Of a stretch of DNA of 64,000 nucleotides, positions 25,361 through 36,323 are shown in pieces. The translations under genes were made by a program, and so were the position numbers. The notes under the pieces were generated by a model. The model was not told the origin of the DNA. It ran no database searches and was given only the letters and a program-made list of their open reading frames with translations. The stretch is from Streptantibioticus silvisoli (GTDB lineage Bacteria > Actinomycetota > Actinomycetes > Streptomycetales > Streptomycetaceae): assembly GCF_027947535.2 (NCBI RefSeq), contig NZ_JAAGKO020000008.1, forward strand, positions 62,001-126,000, written 5' to 3'. Every line of letters begins with the position of its first letter. Position 1 is the first letter of the stretch.

Positions 25361-25505
25361 GGCGGACGGCCGCGCGGTGTGGACGGCGCGGTGGCTGCCC
25401 GCGCCACCCCGTCCGGGTGGAAAACCCCGATTCTCGTTGCCACAGGTCGGAGCTTGCGATTCACTTGCACGAAGGCGATCAAGATCCGGGAAAACGGAGG
25501 ACGAG

Positions 25506-26825
25506 GTGCTACTGAACTTCAGGGTTGCGAACCATCGCTCCATCCGGGAGGAGCAGGAGCTCCAGCTCCACCCGGTCTACGACGCCGACCGTCCGTCCGG
25601 CACGAACTGGGAGGCCGTCCCGGTAGCCGGTGTCTTCGGCGCGAACGCCGCCGGCAAGTCCAACCTGATCGACGCGCTGATGTTCATGGCCCGGATGGTC
25701 GTCGGCTCACACCGCGACGCCGAACCCGACGGCGGGGTACCGCGCCGGCCGTTCCGCCTCGACGAGGAGGCCGGGGGCGACCCGTCCTGGTACGTTGTGG
25801 ACCTGCTGCTGGACGGTGTCCGGTACACCTACGGTTTCAGCATCGACGACGACCGGGTGCTCGACGAGTGGCTGTACTGCTACCCGCACGGCCGGCGGCG
25901 GAAGATCTTCCAGCGGATGCCCGACGAGGTGGAACCCGGGGACTCGCAGTCGGAGCGCGAACTGCGGCTCGTGGAGTCCATCACCGAGCCCAACGTCCTG
26001 TTCATGTCGGTTGCCGCGCGTTCCAAGCAGGCCGCGTTCCGGCCGGTGTACGACTGGTTCGTGCGCGGCCTGCAGTTCCGGCGCCTGGCCTCAGGCCAGC
26101 GCCGGAACGCCCTGGAAGCCCTTCGCCTGTTGGAGGCCCCCGAAAGCCATCCCGGCTTCATGGAGCTGCTGCGGTCCGCGGACCTCGGCATCGAGGAGGT
26201 CGGTACGCAGCGGGTGCCGGTCGACGCCGGTGACGCCCAAGGCACGCGGTACGCGCCGGAGGCCCTGTTCGCGCTGCCGGAGGACCGGGGGAGGCGAGAG
26301 ATGATCCAACCCTGGATCGGCCACCGCGGACGCTCCGGTGTGGTCCGCATGGAGTTGAAGGACCAGTCCGCCGGCACCCGGGCCCTGTTGGAACAGGCCC
26401 CCCGCTTCCTGTCGGTCCTGCGCGAGGGCGGCACCTTCGTCGTCGACGAGATCGACTCCAGCCTGCACCCCCTGCTCACAGCCCGCCTGATCGGCCTGTT
26501 CCAGAGCGCCGAGACCAATCCGCGGCGTGCCCAGCTCGTGTTCACCACTCATGACGCGAGCCTGCTGGGCAGGATCGACGGGGAGGACATCCTCAAACGG
26601 GACCAGGTGTGGTTCGTGGAGAAGAACCAGTACGGGGAGACGGAGCTGTTCTCGTTGGCCGAGTTCAAACCCCGGCAGGAGGAGAACCGCGAACGCCGCT
26701 ACCTGGGCGGCAGTTACGGCGGCGTACCGTTCATCGACGACAGTTTCGCCAGGGCGCTGTCGACCCGGGGGGATACGAATGGCGAGGACACCGAAGCCGA
26801 CCGGCCGCAAGTGCCCCTCTTTTGA
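25506..26825 (+). CDS. AAA15-family ATPase, RloA/AbiLi-like
   Basis: A 439-residue ABC/SMC-type ATPase. Walker A: GVFGANAAGKSNLIDAL (about residues 40-56). Walker B: FVVDEIDSSLHP; then the switch histidine in LVFTTHDASLLGR. The N-terminus LLNFRVANHRSIREEQELQL is typical of AAA15/RloA proteins. GTG start with GGAGG 5 bases upstream. The RloB-like gene begins inside its last 47 bp, so the pair is coupled. RloA-RloB pairs resemble the lactococcal AbiLi-AbiLii abortive-infection proteins and are often found in defence contexts; here the neighbours are glucan genes. An antiviral role is inference. Confidence 0.85.
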   Translation: MLLNFRVANHRSIREEQELQLHPVYDADRPSGTNWEAVPVAGVFGANAAGKSNLIDALMFMARMVVGSHRDAEPDGGVPRRPFRLDEEAGGDPSWYVVDLLLDGVRYTYGFSIDDDRVLDEWLYCYPHGRRRKIFQRMPDEVEPGDSQSERELRLVESITEPNVLFMSVAARSKQAAFRPVYDWFVRGLQFRRLASGQRRNALEALRLLEAPESHPGFMELLRSADLGIEEVGTQRVPVDAGDAQGTRYAPEALFALPEDRGRREMIQPWIGHRGRSGVVRMELKDQSAGTRALLEQAPRFLSVLREGGTFVVDEIDSSLHPLLTARLIGLFQSAETNPRRAQLVFTTHDASLLGRIDGEDILKRDQVWFVEKNQYGETELFSLAEFKPRQEENRERRYLGGSYGGVPFIDDSFARALSTRGDTNGEDTEADRPQVPLF

Positions 26826-27741
26826 GTCAACGCTCGACCGGAGGACCGAACGGCGTTCCTCCCGGGAACGGTTGCTGGTGGTCTGCGGCGCCGAGGTGAC
26901 CGAGCGTGACTATCTCAGCGGTCTCAGGACCGTAGCCCGCAACCAAGCCGTCTCGGTGAAGATCGTCGAGCGTCCGAAGTCCCCCTCCCAGGTCGTGGAC
27001 TACGCGAGGACGTTGCAGGACAGGGACCCCGGCGCGTTCGACCAGACCTGGTGCGTACTGGACGTCGACGACTTCGACGACATCCCGCAGGCCGTCGCCG
27101 CGGCCGGCCGGGGACACCGAATCCGGATCGCCCTGTCCAACCCGTGCTTCGAGCTGTGGTTGCTCCTCCACCACGTCGACCACCGCGCGTTCGCACCCGA
27201 CTGCGACCACCTCAAACCGCTCCTGGACAAGCACCTGCCCGGCGGCTACTCCAAGACCGGTCTGAACTTCCGTCATTTCGCCGGCGGTTGGCAGGACGCG
27301 GTCGGTCGTGCCAAGGCCCTCGCACCGTTCGGTGAGGAACTGCGCCACAACCCGTCGACCGGCTCACCGGGGGCGGGTGCTCGGCGGCCGCCTCACACCA
27401 AACTGTCGCGCCACGCGGTGTGCAGTCCGGCGAACCGGCCGTCGCCCAGGACGAGGCGGTCGGGGGAGCCGTCCTCCACGACGCGGCCGGCGTCCATCAC
27501 CAGCACGCGGTCGGCGATCTCGACGGTGGACAGCCGGTGGGCGATGATCACCGCGGTGCGGCCGTGCAGGACGGTGCGCATCGCGCGCTGCACCGCCTGT
27601 TCGCCGGGTACGTCGAGCGAGGAGGTCGCCTCGTCGAGGATCAGCACCGCCGGGTCGGCCAGCAGGGCGCGGGCGAAGGCGACCAGTTGGCGCTGGCCGG
27701 CCGAGATGCGGCCGCCGCGCTTGCGGACGTCGGTGTCGTAG
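26779..27741 (+). CDS. RloB/AbiLii-like protein, 3' end probably lost
   Basis: Residues ~25-195 resemble the RloB domain (PF13707): LLVVCGAEVTERDYLSGLR, VLDVDDFDDIPQAV, ALSNPCFELWLLLHHVDH and a final ELRHNPSTG. The usual extension after NPSTG is missing. Right after 27365 the frame runs into sequence antisense to the convergent ABC transporter gene (stop at 27393) and stays open to 27741, so the last ~125 residues look like read-through rather than real protein. In many RloB proteins I expect CEGEKTE at the first motif; here it reads CGAEVTE, so the first acidic residue of a TOPRIM-like site may be missing. ATG at 26779, overlapping the ATPase gene by 47 bp. Confidence 0.7.
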   Translation: MARTPKPTGRKCPSFESTLDRRTERRSSRERLLVVCGAEVTERDYLSGLRTVARNQAVSVKIVERPKSPSQVVDYARTLQDRDPGAFDQTWCVLDVDDFDDIPQAVAAAGRGHRIRIALSNPCFELWLLLHHVDHRAFAPDCDHLKPLLDKHLPGGYSKTGLNFRHFAGGWQDAVGRAKALAPFGEELRHNPSTGSPGAGARRPPHTKLSRHAVCSPANRPSPRTRRSGEPSSTTRPASITSTRSAISTVDSRWAMITAVRPCRTVRIARCTACSPGTSSEEVASSRISTAGSASRARAKATSWRWPAEMRPPRLRTSVS

Positions 27742-29246
27742 CCCTCCGGCAGCGCGGTGATGAACTCGTGGGCGCCGATGGCCCGCGCGGCGGCCACCAC
27801 GTCCTCGGCGGTGGCGTCCGGATCGCCCAGCGCGATGTTCTCCGCGACGGTGCCGGAGAACAGGAACGACTCCTGCGTCACCATCACCACCCCGCGCCGC
27901 AGCTCCGGCACCGCGAGGTCACGCAGGTCGACCCCGTCGAGCGTGACAGCGCCCTCGGTCGGGTCGTAGAACCGGCACAGCAGCTTCGCCAGCGTCGACT
28001 TGCCGGCACCGGTCGCGCCGACCACCGCCACCGTCTGCCCGGCCGGCAGCGCCAGGTCGAACCGGGGCAGCACCTCACCGCCGGTGCGGTACGCGAACCG
28101 CACCCCGGCGAACTCCACCGCCCGCCCGGGCCGCCCCGACGCCCGCTGCGGCAGCGTCCTGGGCGCCGCGGGCTCCGGCACCGACGGGATCTGCGCCAGC
28201 AGCCCGGCGATCTTCTCCAGCGAAGCGGCCGCCGACTGCCAGGAGTTGAGGAACATCCCCAGCGGGTCGATCGGCTCGTACAACCGCCGCAGGTACAAAA
28301 CGAACGCCGCCAGCACACCCAGCTCCAGCGAACCGGACGCCACCCGGTAGGCACCCCACAGCACCACCAGCGCCAGCGAGGTGTTGGCGATCAGCCAGGA
28401 GGAGACGGTGAAGCGGCCCATCTCCAGGATCGCGTCGCCGTTGGACGTGCGGTGCACCCGGTTGAGCGCGGCGAACTCCTCGTCGTTGGACTCCTCCCGG
28501 CGGAACGCCTGCACCGGCCGGATGCCGTTCATCGTCTCGGAGAACCGCACGATGACCGACGCCATCGCCGCCGACCGCCGGGTGTAGACCAGCTTCGACC
28601 GGCGGCGGAAGCGGCGCACGGTGAACGCCAGCGGAACCCCGGTCACCAGCGCGACCAGCCCCAGCTTCCAGTCCAGCACCACCAGCACGCCGGAGATGTA
28701 CAGCACCGACAGACCGACGTTGAGCAGCTCCTGCATGCCCTCGGTGATCAGCTCCCGGATCGCCTCCACGTCGGAGGTGGCCCGCGCGATGATCCGCCCC
28801 GAGGTGTACCGCTCGTGGAAGTCCAGGCCCAGCGACTGCGCGTGCCGGAAGATCCGGCCGCGCAGCTCCAGCAGCACGCTCTGCCCGATGACCGCCGACC
28901 GCCGGATGAACACCCGCTGGAGCACCCCGCCGGCCACCGCGCACCCGATGTACGCCACCGCGACCGCCACCAGCGGACCCGCGTCGTGCCGCGCCAGCGC
29001 CGGGATCGCGTGGTCGATGGCCAGCGCCACGATCAGCGGGCCGGACTGCGCCGCCGCCTGCTGCACCACCAGCAGTATCGCCGCCAGCCAGATCCGGCCC
29101 CGGTACGGCCGGGTCAGGTCCCGCAGCAGTGCCCGCGACGCGCCCGGCGGGGCGGGCAGCGCGTCCCGGTCGAACGGGTCGGCCGGGCCGCCGTCCGCTA
29201 CCGGCTCCTGCCGCTCGTCGGCGGGCTGTTCGGTCACCGAGGCCAT
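27393..29246 (-). CDS. ABC exporter, permease-ATPase half-transporter (catalytic-site subunit)
   Basis: A 617-residue type IV ABC half-transporter: six membrane helices (about residues 40-340) followed by an ATPase. Walker A is GATGAGKSTLAKL, the signature RISAGQRQ is off-consensus (SAGQ for SGGQ), Walker B ends in ILDEATSSLD with an intact catalytic Glu, and the switch is VIIAHRLS. The ATG at 29246 shares one base with the stop of the upstream ABC gene (TGATG), so the two are made together as a heterodimer. Likely substrates are drugs or lipids; none can be named. The gene is convergent with the RloB-like gene, 27 bp or less away. Confidence 0.9.
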   Translation of the reverse strand: MASVTEQPADERQEPVADGGPADPFDRDALPAPPGASRALLRDLTRPYRGRIWLAAILLVVQQAAAQSGPLIVALAIDHAIPALARHDAGPLVAVAVAYIGCAVAGGVLQRVFIRRSAVIGQSVLLELRGRIFRHAQSLGLDFHERYTSGRIIARATSDVEAIRELITEGMQELLNVGLSVLYISGVLVVLDWKLGLVALVTGVPLAFTVRRFRRRSKLVYTRRSAAMASVIVRFSETMNGIRPVQAFRREESNDEEFAALNRVHRTSNGDAILEMGRFTVSSWLIANTSLALVVLWGAYRVASGSLELGVLAAFVLYLRRLYEPIDPLGMFLNSWQSAAASLEKIAGLLAQIPSVPEPAAPRTLPQRASGRPGRAVEFAGVRFAYRTGGEVLPRFDLALPAGQTVAVVGATGAGKSTLAKLLCRFYDPTEGAVTLDGVDLRDLAVPELRRGVVMVTQESFLFSGTVAENIALGDPDATAEDVVAAARAIGAHEFITALPEGYDTDVRKRGGRISAGQRQLVAFARALLADPAVLILDEATSSLDVPGEQAVQRAMRTVLHGRTAVIIAHRLSTVEIADRVLVMDAGRVVEDGSPDRLVLGDGRFAGLHTAWRDSLV

Positions 29247-31057
29247 CAGGCGGCGCTCCTCTCGTCGGCGCCGGACATCAGCCAGCGGTACTCCTCGTTG
29301 GTCTCCAGCAGCTCGCGGTGCGTGCCGACCGCGGTGATCCGACCGTCGTCCGACAACAGCGCGACGCGGTCGGCCAGTTGGACGGTGGAGGGCCGGTGCG
29401 CCACCACCAGCGCGGTGGTGGTCGCCAGCACCTCGCGCAGCGCGGCCTCCACCAGCGCCTCGGTGTGCACGTCCAGCGCGGACAGCGGATCGTCCAGCAC
29501 CAGGAACCGCGGGTCGCCCACCACCGCGCGGGCCAGCGCCAGCCGCTGCCGCTGGCCGCCGGACAGGCTCAGGCCCTGCTCGCCGACCTGGGTGTCCACG
29601 CCCTGCGGCAGGTCGTGCACGAACCCGCACTGGGCGGTGCGCAGCGCGCGCAGCAGTTCCTCCTCGCCGGCCTGTGGCGCGCCCATCAGCACGTTCTCCC
29701 GGACGGTGGCGGAGAACAGCGTCGGCTCCTCGAACGCGGTGGCCACCAGGGAGCGCAGCTGCGAGCGGCTCATCGCCGCGCTGTCCGCGCCGTCCAGCGT
29801 GATCCGGCCGCCGGTCGCCTCGTACAGCCGCGGCAGCAGGGCCGTCAGCGACGTCTTGCCGCAGCCGGTCGCGCCGACCAGCGCCATGGTCTCGCCGGAG
29901 CGCACGTGCAGGTCGACCCCGGTCAGCAGGTCGGGGGTGCCCTCGGGCGCGTCCGGGTACCGGAAGCGCACCGCCTCGAACCGGATGCCGTCCGCCGGCC
30001 CGGCCGCGGGTGCCGCGCCGGTGCCGTCGTCGGCGGGCGGCGCGGTGTCCATCACGTCGAAGAACCGGTCGACCGCGGTCGCCGCCTCGTTGCTGATCGA
30101 CAGCAGCCAGCCCAGCGACTCCACCGGCCAGCGCAGCGCCAGCCCGGTGGTCAGGAACGCCACCAGGGTGCCGCTGCTGAGGGTGCCGTGGGCGACCTGG
30201 ACGCAGCCGAACACCAGGGCGCTGCCCAGGGCCACGTCCGGCAGGCTGGTCATCATGCCCCACAGGTTGGCCAGCAGACCGGCCTTGAACAGCTCGGTGC
30301 CGCGCAGTTCCTGCGACTGCCGCTGGAAGGCCCGGGCCTGGCTGCGGTGCCGGCCGAACGCCTTGATGATGCGGATGCCCAGCACGGACTCCTCGACCAG
30401 CGTGGTCAGGTCGCCGATCTGGTCCTGGGCGCGGCGGGTGGCCACCGAGTAGCGCGACTCGAAGTACGTGCACAGCGTCACCAGCGGCACGACCGGCGCC
30501 AGCAGCACCAGGCCGAGTGTCCAGCGCTGGAAGAACAGGATGACGAAGCCGACGACGACGGTGGTGGAGTTCACCACCAGGAAGATCAGCGGGAACGTCA
30601 GGAACATCCGCACGATCTGGAGGTCGTTGGTGCCGCGCGACAGCAACTGGCCCGAGCCCCAGCGGTCGTGGAAGGCGACCGGCAACCGCTGGAGGCGGTG
30701 GTAGAGCTCACCGCGCATCCGGGCCTCCAGCGCGGCCATCGGACGGGCCACCAGCCAGCGCCGCACGCCGAACAGGCCGGCCTCCGCCAGCCCCAGCAGC
30801 AGCACCAGCGCGCCGCCGAGCCAGACGCCGGAGGGGTCGTGGTGCCGGACCGGGCCGTCCACCAGATGCTTGAGCACCAGCGGGATCAGCAGCGACAGGC
30901 AGGAGGCCGTCACCGCCACGAGCGCCGAACACACCAGCCGCCACGCCACCGGCCGCACGTAGGGCCGCAGCCGCAGCAGCGACCGCACCGTCGAGTGCCG
31001 CGGCACCTCCCGCGCCGCGTCGCCCCGCGGGTCCGAACCGCCCTCCCCGCCCGTCAT
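29246..31057 (-). CDS. ABC exporter, permease-ATPase half-transporter (degenerate-site subunit)
   Basis: A 603-residue ABC half-transporter with six membrane helices and a C-terminal ATPase. Walker A is GATGCGKTSLTA, the signature LSLSGGQRQRLALARA is canonical, but Walker B reads FLVLDDPLSALD, with Asp in place of the catalytic Glu. This is the complement of the partner downstream, whose Walker B is intact and whose signature is off-consensus. Together they make one good and one degenerate ATP site, as in TM287/288- or BmrCD-like heterodimeric exporters. ATG at 31057, first gene of the pair. Confidence 0.9.
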   Translation of the reverse strand: MTGGEGGSDPRGDAAREVPRHSTVRSLLRLRPYVRPVAWRLVCSALVAVTASCLSLLIPLVLKHLVDGPVRHHDPSGVWLGGALVLLLGLAEAGLFGVRRWLVARPMAALEARMRGELYHRLQRLPVAFHDRWGSGQLLSRGTNDLQIVRMFLTFPLIFLVVNSTTVVVGFVILFFQRWTLGLVLLAPVVPLVTLCTYFESRYSVATRRAQDQIGDLTTLVEESVLGIRIIKAFGRHRSQARAFQRQSQELRGTELFKAGLLANLWGMMTSLPDVALGSALVFGCVQVAHGTLSSGTLVAFLTTGLALRWPVESLGWLLSISNEAATAVDRFFDVMDTAPPADDGTGAAPAAGPADGIRFEAVRFRYPDAPEGTPDLLTGVDLHVRSGETMALVGATGCGKTSLTALLPRLYEATGGRITLDGADSAAMSRSQLRSLVATAFEEPTLFSATVRENVLMGAPQAGEEELLRALRTAQCGFVHDLPQGVDTQVGEQGLSLSGGQRQRLALARAVVGDPRFLVLDDPLSALDVHTEALVEAALREVLATTTALVVAHRPSTVQLADRVALLSDDGRITAVGTHRELLETNEEYRWLMSGADERSAA

Positions 31058-31401
31058 CGAGGCTCCCTCAGTCGATCATGGTCGTGGACCGCGGCCCGGA
31101 GGTCGGACCGCAGTACGAGACTAAAGGCGACCGCTGACAGCGCCACTGGTTTTTCGGCCCGGGGGTCCGCGCCCGGCACCCCCGCGGCCGGCGCGGCGCC
31201 GGCGCCGGCCGGGATCGACGGCACCGGGTTGACGCCGCGCCGCCGGGCCGTGGAACCCGCCGGGCCGTGGAACCCGCCGGGCCGTGGAACCCGCCGGGCC
31301 GTGGAACCCGCCGGGCCGTGGAACCCGCCGGGCCGTGGATCCCGCCGTGCCCCCGACCCCCCCGCGCCCCCGACCCCACCGCATCGTCGGCCGCGACGGT
31401 G
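31058..31401. other. Intergenic region with a tandem array
   Basis: 344 bp without a gene. It should contain the promoter of the ABC pair near 31060-31140 and, from 31241, the 17-bp array described separately. The last ~60 bp are C-rich and without clear structure. Confidence 0.6.
31241..31342. repeat. Six tandem 17-bp repeats
   Basis: Six head-to-tail copies of CGCCGGGCCGTGGAACC, the first five perfect and the sixth with one A-to-T change. As 17 is not a multiple of three, open frames across it cycle through all phases and are not genes. Confidence 0.97.
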
Positions 31402-33723
<2,322 letters not shown>

Positions 33724-33871
33724 GTGAGGTCTCCCGTCGGGGAATGGATCGACTCGGGGCGCCGCCGCGGACCGGCACGCCCCGGCGCGCGGTGTCCCGG
33801 ACCGCGCGCGGATCACGTCCTCCGGGTGTTCTTCCCTGACGCGCCCCGCTCCCACCGCCCCGCTTCCCCGG

Positions 33872-34825
33872 GTGACGGGTACGTTGCCCTGTGTGACGAA
33901 CGCGGCGGTGGAGTGGGTGCGCGGGCACCGGCGGGCGGCGGTGGCCGCGCTGGGCGCGGCGGGCGCGGCGGCCTGCCTGACGTGGCTGGCGCTGCCGGCC
34001 GGCGGCGGTCCGCACGAGGCGGTGCCGCTGCCGCCGCCGAGGACCGCCACCGGGTACTTCACACCGGAGTCGGGCAGCACGGTCGGCACCGCCATGATCG
34101 TCTCCGTGGTCTTCGACCATCCGGTGACCCGCCGCAGCGCGGTCTCGCGGGCGGTGCGGGTGCTGGCCACCCCGGGCGTGCCGGTCGCCGGGCACTGGTT
34201 CGGCGACCGCCGCCTGGACCTGCGGCCGCAGCGGTTCTGGGCGGCCGGCACGCTGGTCGACCTGCGGCTGCGGCTGGACGGGGTGGAGACCGCGCCGGGC
34301 CGGTACGGCACCCAGAGCAAGGACATCGTCTTCCGGGTCGGCCGCGAGCAGGCCGACGAGGTGGACGCCGCCCGGCACACCCTCACCGTGCGGCGCGGCG
34401 GCCGGACGGTGCGGGTCCTGCCGGTCAGCACCGGCGACCCCGGCCACGCCACGTACGACGGAACGATGGTCATCACGCAGAAGTTCGCCAGGACCCGGAT
34501 GAACGGCGCCACCGTCGGCTTCGGCGGCGCCTACGACATCGCCGACGTGCCGCACGCCATGCGGCTGACCGACTCCGGGACGTTCCTGCACGGCAACTAC
34601 TGGTCGCCGCGCGGGGTGTTCGGCGCCGCCAACACCAGCCACGGCTGCGTCGGCCTGCCCGACGCGCGCGGCGGCGCCCCCGACTCCCCGGCCGGCTGGC
34701 TCTACGGCCAGTCCCTGGTCGGCGACCCGGTCACCGTCACGCACTCCACCGGACCGCGGGTCGGCCCCGGCAACGGCCTGGGCGGCTGGAACCTGCCGTG
34801 GCGGGAGTGGACGGCGACGGGGTGA
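33872..34825 (+). CDS. L,D-transpeptidase (YkuD domain), membrane-anchored
   Basis: A 317-residue secreted or anchored protein. A hydrophobic segment (AAVAALGAAGAAACLTWLAL, about residues 21-40) follows a basic start. An Ig-like module comes next, and the YkuD catalytic domain (about 190-300) carries FLHGNYWSPRGVFGAANTSHGC with the active-site Cys in SHGCVGL (written here in parts: HGNYW, NTSHGCVGL). These enzymes make 3-3 cross-links in peptidoglycan outside the membrane. GTG at 33872 is one start; GTG at 33893 (VTNAAVEWVRGHRR) is equally possible and would be shorter by 7 residues. Monocistronic, divergent from glgX. Confidence 0.9.
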   Translation: MTGTLPCVTNAAVEWVRGHRRAAVAALGAAGAAACLTWLALPAGGGPHEAVPLPPPRTATGYFTPESGSTVGTAMIVSVVFDHPVTRRSAVSRAVRVLATPGVPVAGHWFGDRRLDLRPQRFWAAGTLVDLRLRLDGVETAPGRYGTQSKDIVFRVGREQADEVDAARHTLTVRRGGRTVRVLPVSTGDPGHATYDGTMVITQKFARTRMNGATVGFGGAYDIADVPHAMRLTDSGTFLHGNYWSPRGVFGAANTSHGCVGLPDARGGAPDSPAGWLYGQSLVGDPVTVTHSTGPRVGPGNGLGGWNLPWREWTATG

Positions 34826-35041
34826 GGTCGGCCCGGTGAGACGGTGACGCGGCGTTGGCTCGGCGTCCCGGTGAGGTGGCTCGGCGGCCCGGTCGGGTGA
34901 CGCGGTGCGGCGTCGGCGTGGCGGCGCGGTGAGGTCGTGACGCGGCGGCGCGATGGCGCGGCGCGGCGTCCCGGTGAGGTGGCGTCGTGAGGCGGTGGCG
35001 CGGTGTCACACCCGGGCGCGGGCGGGCCGGTGCGGCCGGGG

Positions 35042-35962
35042 TCAGCGGCCGAAGCCCAGCGTGCGGTGGACCATCACCTCGCCCAGCAGCTGGGAGCAGG
35101 CGCTCGCGGTGTCCAGCAGCCGCCGCGGGTACGACGGTTCGCGCCGGTCCAGCAGCACGCCCAGGCTGGTACCGCTGTGGCCCACCACCACGCCGAGGCC
35201 GCCGACCTCGCGGCACACCGCGATCATCGCGTCCAGCGTCCGCTTGGGCCGCAGCACCTGGTTCATCAGCGCGCTGCGGGTCGCCACCGCGCCCACCTCG
35301 GCCAGGTCGGTACGGGCCACCGCGACCGTCATCCGCTCCAGCAGCACCGCGTAGGCCCGCCGGTCGGCCGCCGAGAACGGCTTGGGGACGCGGTTGAACT
35401 CCACGGTGTCCACCGCGCCGCCCTCGTCGCAGCCGACCACCGTCATCGACGGCAGCGGCCCCAGCAGCGCCCGCAGCGCCACCCGCCGGTGGTGGTAGGC
35501 GACGATCCCCGGGTACAGCACGCCGTCGGTGGGCTCGATCCCGGCCAGGTAGGACTCGATCCGCCGCGGCGGCATCGGCTCGCCCAGCGCGTCGCCCAAC
35601 GCCCGCGCGGTGGCCACCAGGTCGGCCGACGACGACGCCAGCCCCTTGCCCTCCGGCAGCCGGCTCTCCAGGGTCAGCAGCCCGCCGGCCGGCCGCCGCG
35701 ACGACTCCATCACCAGCCGCGTCAGCCGCAGCGCCTTCGTCTTGTGCGCCGGCCGCACCTCCAGCGCCGCGCCGTGCGGCGCCGGGCGGAACGTCGCGCG
35801 CGCCCAGCAGGCGATCGGCAGCGTCACCAGGAAGTCCCCGTCGTCGCCGGGCAGTACGCCCTGCAACAGCTCGCCGAAGGTGCCGAACGCGGTACCCACC
35901 CCGGTCACCGCCCGGTACGGCGGCCCCGGCGACGCCGCGACCCCGTCCACCGCCTGCCTCAC
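35042..35962 (-). CDS. GHMP-family kinase (PduX-like)
   Basis: A 306-residue small-molecule kinase. It has TAFGTFGELLQGVLP near the start, as in PduX/L-threonine-kinase-like GHMP proteins, the ATP loop PEGKGLASSSADLVATA, and a final GGLGVVVGHSGTSLGVLLD block. The frame opens at 36076, but the first ~38 residues would be Gly/Arg repeats, so I use GTG 35962 (VRQAVDGVAAS). The substrate is not evident: PduX makes phosphothreonine for the cobamide side chain, but no cobalamin genes are near. Confidence 0.8.
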   Translation of the reverse strand: MRQAVDGVAASPGPPYRAVTGVGTAFGTFGELLQGVLPGDDGDFLVTLPIACWARATFRPAPHGAALEVRPAHKTKALRLTRLVMESSRRPAGGLLTLESRLPEGKGLASSSADLVATARALGDALGEPMPPRRIESYLAGIEPTDGVLYPGIVAYHHRRVALRALLGPLPSMTVVGCDEGGAVDTVEFNRVPKPFSAADRRAYAVLLERMTVAVARTDLAEVGAVATRSALMNQVLRPKRTLDAMIAVCREVGGLGVVVGHSGTSLGVLLDRREPSYPRRLLDTASACSQLLGEVMVHRTLGFGR

Positions 35963-36323
35963 GCCGCGCCCCCCGCCCCGGCACGGACCCCGGCCCCGGC
36001 TCCGCCACGGACCCCGGCCGCCGCCGGCTCCGCGCCCGGCGTGCCCGGCCCGTTCACCGCCCGCGCCGGCCACCACACCGCGTCGTCCACCGCGTGCTCC
36101 TCCCTCGTCCAGTACCTCGTCCGGCCGCCCGCACCCCCGCGCCGGTCCCGGTCATCACCCGCGCGGTGCGCCACGGTACGCCCGGCCGCGGGGGCGGCGG
36201 ACCGGCCGGGGTGGAGCCGCCGAACGCCCGGCGCCCCGCGGCCGGGCGCGCCGGCACCCACGCGCCGTGCGGCGTCCGTCACTCACCGGGCCGGGCGCCG
36301 CCACCGGACGATACGGTCGCCGC
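35963..36323. other. Divergent intergenic region, no gene seen
   Basis: 361 bp of GC-rich sequence between the GHMP kinase (leftward) and the enoyl-CoA hydratase (rightward). It must hold both promoters. I see only short Gly/Pro/Arg-type open frames and no clear dyad. Confidence 0.6.

Noticed and set aside
31241-31342. Could the 17-bp array be a CRISPR?
   Set aside because: Units are head-to-tail without spacers, and no cas genes are present.
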